Assembly: GCA_000969725.1 (NCBI GenBank)
Contig: JXSR01S032872.1
Strand: one strand, 5' to 3'
Source of the DNA: Ophiothrix spiculata
Lineage: Eukaryota > Echinodermata > Ophiuroidea > Amphilepidida > Ophiotrichidae
DNA: 25,125 bases
Part shown: in pieces, positions 18,598 through 25,125 of the stretch
How the letters are laid out: each line of letters starts with the position of its first letter
Numbering within the stretch: the first letter of the stretch is position 1
Translations under genes and position numbers: made by a program
Notes under the pieces: generated by a model
Database searches by the model: none
What the model was told of the DNA's origin: nothing
Seen by the model: the letters and a program-made list of their open reading frames with translations, nothing else

Positions 18598-19390
18598 ATG
18601 CTGTACCACTACCCTGCACCTTACCAGTGCCCCTTCTGCAGCTCCTGACACTATGGGAGGAGAGAACTAGAGCGTCATCTCATGAGCGAGCACAATCTAC
18701 CGGTCAGCAGACACATTCCTCATCATGCTCATGGTGCCAGGACAGCCACGCATCCCAACCCAAATCATATACCGGCCACAACGGCCAGTAAGCCCAGAAA
18801 ATTTTTCCCACCTCTGGCCCCCCCCCCCCCAATCAAGCCCTCCGTCAACAGGGGCCAACCGCAAGGCTTCCCTTGTAACTATGAGGGTTGTGCATTTGTG
18901 GGAAGCTGGAAGAGCTCCCTAACTATGCGCAAAAGAACCCACAGTAGTGAGCCTCCCAAAAAGAAGATTCGCAGTCAGAGTACCATCCCCTTTCAATGCA
19001 AGGGACTTAACACCAAATGCGCCAGGAAAGGGCCTGAGGCCTATGGTCAAACCTTGGCCAAGGCAACATCTTCCCCCAAACCGAGCCACACCACACCTAA
19101 GAAAAAGGCTCCTCCAGAAATAAAAGAAGAGAAGCCCAAAGCCCCCATCTGTGTATAAGAACCAGCCAGCCTGGAACCAGCAAAAGAAGAATCTCCGAAA
19201 AGAAAATTGAAATCTTCACAGCCAAAAATAAAGCACATCTAGAAAGGCAGAAAACAAGTTATTGGACTTAAGCATATCTTCAATGAGTTCCAGTGGCAGT
19301 AGTGAATCAGAAGAGAACAAGACCACAGAAAAAAAGGAGTATGCAACTACTGGAATGCAAACTGACCCACTGCTGATACCAATTTTTTAA
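18598..19390 (+). pseudogene. C2H2 zinc-finger protein segment, broken
   Basis: After a TCCACAG acceptor-like site, the frame from 18598 encodes a C-X2-C-X12-H-X4-H finger (Cys codons at 18628 and 18637, His at 18676 and 18691), with one TGA at 18646-18648 in the loop. The same frame then runs open from 18649 to 19155. It includes a Pro/His-rich linker with a C13 run (18818-18830) and a second finger, C-X4-C-X12-R-X3-H (18874-18942), whose first His is Arg (CGC). A Lys/Pro-rich region follows, up to TAA 19156-19158. The tail continues in another frame (19232-19387), Ser/Glu-rich and ending ATTGMQTDPLLIPIF. Nucleic-acid binding is implied by the fingers. It lies 87 bases downstream of the pol stop, so it may be a host exon or a third frame of the retroelement. 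Confidence 0.6.
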
Positions 19391-19818
19391 ATTCGTTTCA
19401 ATCGATGTAAGTTTATAACAAGATCCTTGTTTGGAATTATGTGTTTATTGCACACAAACTTCATCTCTACCAAAAGAAAATATTTACGACGGATTACGAA
19501 TGATTACATCTTGTTAATAGTGAATCACTGGTCTTTGCCTGTCATGCGGAAATATTTTAGTACGGTTAAATAGTTTTCAATTGTTTCCCTAACAAATTTG
19601 TTGAGTAGAATTTGTTAACTAAAACTCCAAAAGCTTGCTTTTTTATTGTTCTTAACCAACAATTTGTTGACAAAAACGTTAACTACAGAATTGAACTGAC
19701 AAACTGTATGCATTGCCCCATGAAGGAGCATTATCATATATTCATGCATGTGCATGAAAATATAATGATGAATGATTCAAACAGTTCAACTATGATGGGT
19801 AATAGCAAGTTCCTATTT
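19391..19818. other. No gene recognised
   Basis: AT-rich sequence with a donor-like GTAAGT at about 19406-19411. A frame of 83 codons at 19612-19863 starts at a TTG codon and shows no protein-like pattern. I see no LTR end here. Confidence 0.45.
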
Positions 19819-20326
19819 ACATTTTTGAGTTGTGGAACACCCAGTTTTGCTATAACTATGTAATTATTAATGTATTAGATATGTCAGTATTTTAAAAATT
19901 AACTTTTCAGGACAAAAAGATGACCTTTATAAATTGAAGGAGGACAGAGTGAAGGAGCAAAAAAGGAGTTGAAGGAGGATGGAGTGAAGGAGCAAAAGAA
20001 GGAAGGAGGCTGCAGCAAAGTACTAGTGAACTTGCAGCAGCCAAGTCGTCAAATAAAATGAACAGCATCTGCCTTATTAGAGGCAGAATTATTGAAACAA
20101 GAAACTCAAGAAAAAGAAAGGTAAGTTCTTCAATCAGACTCCAAAACCGTAGGTTAATTGTGGAACTTATATATTAAGTTGCTTGAAGCTGTCATTCATT
20201 TACAAGTCTATCAACATTTTTTGAGTTGTGGAACACCCAGTTTTAATACAACTATGTAATTATTAATGTATTAGATATGTCAGTATTTTAAAAATTAACT
20301 TTTAAGGACAAACAGATGACCTTTAT
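19819..20326. repeat. 112-base direct repeat spanning an intron/exon border
   Basis: 19819-19930 and 20214-20326 are about 95% alike by eye and 396 bases apart. Each copy carries the same intron-like 3' end (TTTAAAAATTAACTTTT, then CAG or AAG) and the first 20 bases of the following exon (GACAAA-AGATGACCTTTAT). A stretch containing a splice acceptor has therefore been duplicated. Confidence 0.85.
19911..20120 (+). pseudogene. Charged, coiled-coil-like exon relic
   Basis: The segment is bounded by a CAG acceptor (19908-19910) and a consensus donor, AAAG/GTAAGT (20121). It encodes DDLYKLKEDRVKEQK, then, after a frame change caused by a 35-base duplication (19934-19968, 19969-20003), LKEDGVKEQKKE, and near the end LLEAELLKQETQEKE. 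The Lys/Glu-rich composition suggests a helical or coiled-coil segment. At least one further stop interrupts it. No family recognised. Splice borders and peptide character support a former exon. Confidence 0.45.
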
Positions 20327-20728
20327 TATGAAAAAATAGCCAATTTAGGATTGCCACCCTAACAAATTTGCAAGAACCAGACTTACATGAGTGCTTCGTT
20401 ATGATTCCAGCACCAGGAATTAAATTACATGATTGCTTCGTTATGATGCCAGCACCAGGGATTAAATTATTCACAATCACAGCCAACCGTCTCTACCACT
20501 CTCATGCACAGGTTTGAACTTTTACTGACTCAACAAGGTAAGCAGGAGTATAGCATACATGCAAATCAAGCATCCATGTATGTGATATATGATTTTTTTC
20601 CCTTCACAGTAGTATGGAAGCCTGTGATCAGTGATGAGTCTGACAACAGTGAAAATGATGATGAGCGTATGGATACCAAAGCAGACATTCTGCAGGAGCT
20701 GAATGGTTACCTTCCCGGAAGCGTATAG
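20307..20728 (+). pseudogene. Two exon-like segments joined by a 72-base intron; acidic C-terminus
   Basis: The first segment (20307-20537) is in a frame holding DDLYYEKIANLGLPP, then stops (a TAA, and TGAs including 20444-20446), then an open part to CAACAAG/GTAAGC at 20538. The second (20610-20728) starts behind a pyrimidine tract ending CACAG and encodes ISDESDNSENDDERMDTKAD with the C-terminal QELNGYLPGSV and a TAG. Removing the GT-AG intron (20538-20609, 72 bases) keeps the frame. The acidic tail is typical of nuclear proteins but not diagnostic. A 42-base tandem duplication (20383-20466) lies in the first segment, where another frame is fully open. Function unknown. Confidence 0.45.
20383..20466. 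repeat. 42-base (14-codon) tandem duplication
   Basis: TTACATGAGTGCTTCGTTAT at 20383 and TTACATGATTGCTTCGTTAT at 20425, with both copies continuing to CCAGCACCAGGRATTAAA. There are about three differences in 42 bases. The length keeps the frame; in one frame it encodes LHECFVMIPAPGIK twice. Confidence 0.95.
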
Positions 20729-20899
20729 CTAATATTGTATACTGTATACCCTGTGTTTACTTCTATGTGGTCGCAGTCTAACACTGATGAACCTGTTTTT
20801 AAGAATAGGCCTTTCAACACACCTTAAAATTTTGACAAAATTATGATTTTGTTATTTCCTTGTGGCTGATGTGGTTCTCAATCTGACATTACTTTTCAG

Positions 20900-21413
20900 G
20901 TACAATTTACTTCCAGTGGGCACCAATTCTATCAGAATAAAAATCATGGCAGATGGTACAATGAAATTGCCAACCTAAAGCAACAACACTACAATTTTTC
21001 TTATTTTCCAAGCGAATGAGAGCATTCCAAATCTGCAGTTAGCCCTTGAGCCTTTTTCAAAACAGATCCTCAAACAGTGGGTCTTCACAAAGTAGAATCA
21101 GTAAAAACATTTTTGCCGACACTTCTTTAAGGTTTTTGGACTTGGCACCATACTATACGAACTATTAAATGTCACCTTGCAAAGACAGGAGAATCCACCT
21201 GTAAAGCTAACGAAACATCACAGCAGTCTCCATGATTTTACCAACCTGACCAGGAGAGAAATATGTGTCCAATTATTAAGGATGACCAATACCATAGGCC
21301 TCACTCATCTGGGAATATCCCAAAGTTGCCAATTTGATGAAAAGCATGCTTGGATCCCTTGTTTCGGAGGACATTCCTTAAAGCATATCCACATTTTTTA
21401 AGCCTGTACATAA
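20900..21413 (+). pseudogene. Exon-like fragments with frame changes
   Basis: Behind CTTTTCAG (AG at 20898-20899), the frame from 20900 is open for about 39 codons and encodes GHQFYQNKNHGRWYNEIANL. A stop follows at 21017, while an overlapping frame gives LQLALEPFSKQILKQWVFTK. From 21177 another frame of 74 codons includes NLTRREICVQLLRMTNTIG. Each piece is protein-like, but they lie in different frames, so this is a decayed coding region or several exons. No homology recognised. Confidence 0.35.
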
Positions 21414-21567
21414 TTTAAACCACAAGAATGGTAGCATGTCCACAGGAGTGCCAACTTTTCCCTACAAAGGCACATCAATGTACTAAGCCTGGATGCTTGA
21501 ACAATGACACACAAAGCAGAGAGTACCATTATGTACTGCTTATTCCCTGACTAAAAGCATTTTATGA

Positions 21568-21839
21568 ACATGGAGAATTATCCAGAGTCGCCTGACCTCT
21601 GGTGAAGAAGCTATACAGAGAGCAGGGACGTACACAAATCACCAGCATGGGAAGAACTCTACAGGGAAGATGGACCCCAGGAACATAATGTTGGAGTTCA
21701 TTTGCAATGGATTTCAACCATTCACACACAACACAACTAACCCGTATTCTATCGAGCACCAAGGATCTGTGATAACTTAATTTGCTATCGTACATGCGGA
21801 CAAAACAGGGATTGTCGATCTTTCATGCTCTTATTCTAG
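21568..21839 (+). pseudogene. Exon-like segment of unknown protein
   Basis: The frame opens after a TGA (21565-21567) and runs 70 codons to TAA 21778-21780, encoding among others GKMDPRNIMLEFICNGFQPF. It continues open past that stop (FAIVHADKTGIVDLSCSYS) to a TCTAG/GTATGT donor at 21840. The preceding 21420-21565 is probably part of the same region, with stops. Composition is that of an ordinary globular protein. A transposase origin was considered but no DDE or hAT signature is present. Confidence 0.4.
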
Positions 21840-21936
21840 GTATGTAATACATAGATTAAATTAAGTTGTCACGGAATAACTTAGTGGCCCATCAGCAAAC
21901 AATACAATGAAATATCCGCTTTTTTCAATAATTTTC

Positions 21937-22399
21937 AATAAATGATAAACACAATGGTAGAATTTATTGCAATACCAATGACAGAAAACATTTCATATTG
22001 GACAGCCCAGATCATCTATTTAATCTGAGAGAAGAAACAATCGACTTGAGGAAACTTTGTTTGGAGGATTACATTGAAGATGTAGGAAAGCTTGACCTCT
22101 TCAGGACTAGAATATGGAAATCATGAAAATAATCAAGCAACAACTAACCAACTTATCAGTCAAACTACATTGAATAAAACTCAAGATACTTTACAAGACG
22201 AACATGTTAACTCTATTCCAAATGCATATGCTGTCAATCGCAAGACAATCAATCAATCTGTCATATTCACATGGATCACGATCACAATTATGCTTCAATT
22301 TCTCATGACTCTGAAGGAAAATTCAGAGGAAAATCATTGAAATTAGGATGCTTAAATGATGTGTGGACTGAACTCAAAGATGGACTAAAAAAAAAAGAG
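21937..22399 (+). pseudogene. Exon-like segment with two compensating frame changes
   Basis: Reading frame one (21937-22126) encodes NDRKHFILDSPDHLFNLREE and LCLEDYIEDVGKLDLF, then stops. An overlapping frame (22092 on) continues with an Asn/Gln/Thr-rich stretch (NHENNQATTNQLISQTTLNK). The original frame resumes from about 22271 with HDSEGKFRGKSLKLGCLNDV and ends KKKE at a GAG/GTGAGG donor (22400) after a 10-base A run. The protein changes frame and returns to the first, which is what two small indels of opposite sign would do. Unknown function. Confidence 0.45.
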
Positions 22400-22614
22400 G
22401 TGAGGTTGTCAACACATCATAATCATGAATTGCACCTTTGTTGTTCTGCATGTAAACAAGCAATTGATTATTTTAGTTTAAATTATATTTGTTTGCAAAC
22501 TTAGTGAATCAATTATATTTTCCTCTACAACCAAAATGTGTAGATGTACAGGTCAGGTCGAGTGGTTAACACCCACCTATGACTGCAGCCAAGGCCTAAT
22601 TTATCCCAGTGTAA

Positions 22615-22920
22615 TGGAGAGACAAGGTGAAGCAGGCTCTGCAGCTTCTGAAAACATTCAATTCATCAGAACTGACATCTCTGTGCACAGAACTCATAAA
22701 GCAACAGTCTCCAGAGGAATTAGAAGAAATGGCAAATCAACTATTTCTAGATCATGTGCTTAATCTTTCCAACAAAGAAGAAACTGCCCATTTTTTCTAA
22801 CCTGCGTGACTTTGCCACTTTGTCTGCAAAGGCCATGGTGGTTTCTGTGGTTTCAAGGCCATGGTTTCTGTTGGGATATTTTGTCACTAACAACATTTTG
22901 TATTTTGCTTTGGAAGCAGT
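22615..22920 (+). pseudogene. Helical exon preceding the 27-residue array
   Basis: An open frame without ATG (22615-22797) encodes QALQLLKTFNSSELTSLCTE and SPEELEEMANQLFLDHVLNL, a strongly helical pattern. It ends at TAA 22798-22800, immediately after a T6 run (22791-22796). One frame over, the sequence continues without break (SNLRDFATLSAKAM) toward the repeat array, so a single-base change in the T run explains the stop. A short internal repeat (AAGGCCATGGT, near 22829 and 22857) follows, perhaps intronic. Part of the same unit as the array and its tail. Confidence 0.5.
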
Positions 22921-23966
22921 ATTGGATACCCTAAAAAAGAGAAACCCTGAAGGAAGATTCTGGATCAAGATCGGACGCAACTGACATAAATCAGCACCAG
23001 CATTGGATACCCTAAAAAAGAGAAACCCTGAAGGAAGATTCTGGATCAAGATAGATGCAACTGATATAAAACCAGCACCAGCATTGGATGCCCTAAAAGA
23101 GAGAAACCCTCAAGAAAGATTCTGGATCAAGATAGACGCAACTGACATAAAACCAGCACCAGCATTGGATGCCCTAAAAGAGAGAAACCCTGAAGGAAGA
23201 TTCTCGATCAAGATAGACGCAACTGACATAAATCAGCACCAGCATTGGATGCCCTAAAAGAGAAAAACCCTGAAGGAAGATTCTAGATCAAGATAGACGC
23301 AACTGACATAAATCAGCACCAGCATTGGATGCCCTAAAAGAGAAAAACCCTGAAGGAAGATTCTGGATCAAGATAGACGTAACTGATATAAAACCAGCAC
23401 CAGCATTGGATGCCCTAAAAAAGAGAAACCCTGAAGGAAGATTCTGGATCAATATAGACGCAACTGACATAAATCAGCACCAGCATTGGATACCCTAAAA
23501 AAGAGTAACCCTGAAGGAAGATTCGGGATCAAGATAGATGCAACTGACATAAAACCAGCACCAGCATTGGATGCCCTAAAAGAGAGAAACCCTGAAGAAA
23601 GATTCTGGATCAAGATAGACGCAACTGACATAAAACCAGCACCAGCATTGGATACCCTAAAAGAGAGAAACCCTGAAGAAAGATTCTGGATCAAGATAGA
23701 CGCAACTGACATAAAACCAGCACCAGCATTGGATACCCTAAAAAAGAGAAACCCTGAAGGAAGATTCTGGATCAAGATAGATGCAACTGACTTAAAACCA
23801 GCACCAGCATTGGATACCCTAAAAGAAAGAAACCCTGAAGAAAGATTCTTGATCAAGATAGACGCAACTGACATAAAACCAGCACCAGCATTGGATGCCC
23901 TAAAAGAGAGAAACCTTGAAGGAAGATTCTGGATCAAGACAGACGCAACTGACATAAAACCAGCAC
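22921..23966 (+). repeat. Thirteen copies of an 81-base coding minisatellite (27-residue repeat)
   Basis: Copies start at 22921, 23002, 23083, 23164, 23244, 23324, 23405, 23485, 23566, 23647, 23728, 23809 and 23890 (the last is partial). The encoded consensus is ALDALKERNPEGRFWIK followed by IDATDIKPAP. Eight full copies are exactly 81 bases and uninterrupted. Copies 4, 5 and 7 are 80 bases, because ATAAAACCAGC has become ATAAATCAGC. Copy 1 has the same variant plus an extra base in GATCGGACGC. Copy 5 has TAG for the Trp codon. Variants are mostly single substitutions: GAT GCC/ACC, GAG/AAG, GGA/GAA, and W to S, G or L. The last copy leads directly into unique coding sequence. Confidence 0.95.
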
Positions 23967-24224
23967 TGCAGGAGTTGAACTTAGGACTTTGGGATGGGGA
24001 TTGCGATTTACTTGACGGGAAGTGTAAAGAACTCAGAAATGAATATGATACAAGGAAAAAGGATGATGACAAAGCTAATTTTTTTGTAATTGGCATCCAA
24101 TTTTGAAGACAGACACAAGCTGAAGAACGGATGAAGAGAGTGATTCCACCACCACAGGATATCCCTGATCCTCTCCTGGATGACAATAATACCAGTATAT
24201 TAGATGATTTTTTTCATGATAGAT
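23967..24224 (+). pseudogene. Unique C-terminal coding segment after the array
   Basis: In frame with copies 8-13, the sequence goes on with LQELNLGLWDGDCDLLDGKC and KELRNEYDTRKKDDDKA to a TGA at 24104-24106. The same frame then stays open for 39 more codons, including MKRVIPPPQDIPDPLLDDNN, to a consensus donor at 24225 (GAT/GTAAGT). The array part plus this tail form a frame of about 245 codons interrupted by one TGA. The Gly/Trp/Asp-rich WDGDCDLLDG stretch looks conserved-protein-like, but I cannot name the family. A weak recollection of similar segments in uncharacterised invertebrate proteins is unverified. Confidence 0.5.
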
Positions 24225-24737
24225 GTAAGTTTAGTATAAGTTAAATATATGTGTCAATTTTATTTGATGAAATTCACATTTTGTTGTATACTATCCCACC
24301 TTCAAAATCCCATCCATTCTAATCTCATGAACCAATCTAACCAGTTCAAAATATAAACTTAATTGACTTGTTCTGCTAGATAACAAACTCCATGCATAAT
24401 ATAATTATAGCATTACTACAGGGTAATGACCGGGGGTAATGTTACAGATGAGCATTCTGCTGGGACCCATACACAGATGGGCTAATCGTGGGGGCAACTC
24501 AAAGATCAATGAGTTGACACAAAAATGGGACAAATGAGATTGGGAGATTTTACCAACACAAAATTAATCACAACGAGTGGAACAACCTGCATCCCCATTG
24601 GAACAATCTCCCCACATCCAATTAGATTCCAACACATAAATATATTCATACGGAGTTATCTTTGAGCTTATATGATTTGCAAGAAATAAACCCTCCCATA
24701 ATCTAATATAACTTTACATACATATATTGTGTTATAA
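24225..24737. other. Probable intron or gene-free DNA
   Basis: Starts at a GTAAGT donor. At 24421-24620 a GC-richer patch behind TACTACAG encodes short protein-like runs in one frame (DPYTDGLIVGATQRSMS, RFYQHKINHNEWNNL) separated by stops. Too broken to call an exon. Confidence 0.35.
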
Positions 24738-24861
24738 GAGACACCAGGATTTGGCGAGATCAACCTTGACGTGGTTGATAGAATTACAAAACTAGAAGAA
24801 CGACAGACAAAATTTGAAAATAGAACAAAGGAAATACAGATGTTAACCATGAATGTGGCTG
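24738..24861 (+). CDS. Candidate coiled-coil exon
   Basis: An uninterrupted frame encodes GFGEINLDVVDRITKLEERQ and TKFENRTKEIQMLTMNVA, ending at GCTG/GTAAGG, a good donor at 24862. The heptad-like spacing of hydrophobic residues (I-L-V-I-L ... F ... I-L) with charged residues between suggests a coiled coil. The acceptor is probably the AG in TTATAAGAG (24732-24740), but the exact border is uncertain. Unlike the exon-like segments to its left it carries no stop. It may be a live exon of the same or another gene. The rest of the window to 25125 is AT-rich and shows no gene. Confidence 0.4.
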
Positions 24862-25125
24862 GTAAGGGACCAAAAAACTCAGTATTATCATGTCATTTAT
24901 AGGAGCTTGGTCCGATTTTTCAAATATTAATTTTTAATGCCATGAAAGATGACCACTCAAGTGGTCTAAATTCTAAATTTCAGCTTAATTAGTCAAACCG
25001 TTTTGATTTTATGGGCAAATTTGTAAAACATAGCCGCCTATACGTTACTGTGTAAAATTAATTATGGTTACCATAATTAGATGCATTTTCATTTATATCT
25101 CCAAAACCGAACATAACTCAGCCGT

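Noticed and set aside
18598-18693. TGA at 18646 as a selenocysteine codon
   Set aside because: It lies in the variable loop of a C2H2 finger, no SECIS-like element was recognised, and other stops and shifts nearby point to decay.
19391-20330. LTRs of the Gypsy relic (the 112-base direct repeat)
   Set aside because: The repeat contains a splice acceptor and exon start, lacks TG...CA ends, and both copies lie downstream of pol.
22921-23966. CRISPR-like array
   Set aside because: The units are contiguous 81-base tandem copies with no unique spacers, and they encode a peptide repeat.
23449-24186. Long - strand frame of 245 codons over the array
   Set aside because: It is the antisense shadow of the 81-base repeat. 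The + strand reading continues into non-repetitive protein-like sequence and a donor site.
1-25125. tRNA or rRNA genes
   Set aside because: No B-box-like GGTTCGAATCC context in a cloverleaf and no rRNA-like conserved blocks were seen by eye. A tRNAscan-SE run would settle it.

Overview
This window looks like AT-rich animal nuclear DNA. Candidate exons carry GT/AG borders, including one 72-base intron that keeps its frame. Long open frames are rare. There are remnants of a Ty3/Gypsy retrotransposon, Tc1/mariner-type transposases and C2H2 zinc fingers, and a very dense load of small fold-back transposons. A marine invertebrate, possibly a deuterostome, would fit, but this is a guess from style; nothing in the sequence fixes the species. 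No bacterial gene organisation, CRISPR array, rRNA or tRNA gene was seen.

Bases 1-16,000 are a transposon graveyard with almost no coding sequence. Reading left to right: a 20-base tandem repeat (965-1036); a hairpin element (1311-1445); a terminal-inverted-repeat element at 1509-3772 with a second element (2009-3062) inside it; an element at 3799-5772 with another (4495-5148) inside it; fold-backs at 6399-6547, 7100-7582 and 8621-8793; an unassigned open frame at 8892-9254; a decayed Tc1-like element at 9242-10414 that keeps the N-terminal helix-turn-helix of its transposase; a second, shorter member of the 1509-3772 family at 10665-11100, also with a nested insert; a TTAA-flanked element (11210-11605); an element with a 7-base target duplication (11982-12425) inside a degenerate repeat series; a fold-back at 13514-13854; and diverged direct and inverted repeats to 15,300.

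Bases 16,000-18,600 hold inverted copies of a short coding-like module, then a fossil Ty3/Gypsy pol 3' end on the + strand. That pol relic is cut twice: by a mariner-type element (16766-17712, TA duplication) and by a 571-base element with a GC-rich, hairpin-forming core (17884-18454, TATG duplication). In the second case the host frame stays open across the reconstructed empty site, so the element's borders are fixed by two independent observations.

Bases 18,600-25,125 carry a series of protein-like + strand segments with stops and frameshifts: a C2H2 zinc-finger segment directly downstream of pol; acidic, coiled-coil-like and unassigned exons; and an array of thirteen copies of an 81-base, 27-residue coding repeat (22921-23966) running into a unique, still largely open C-terminal segment. 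A clean coiled-coil-like exon lies near the right edge. I read this third as one or more decayed genes, unless some single-base shifts are assembly errors. The most interesting objects are the GC-core element, the 27-residue coding array and the zinc-finger frame abutting a pol relic.
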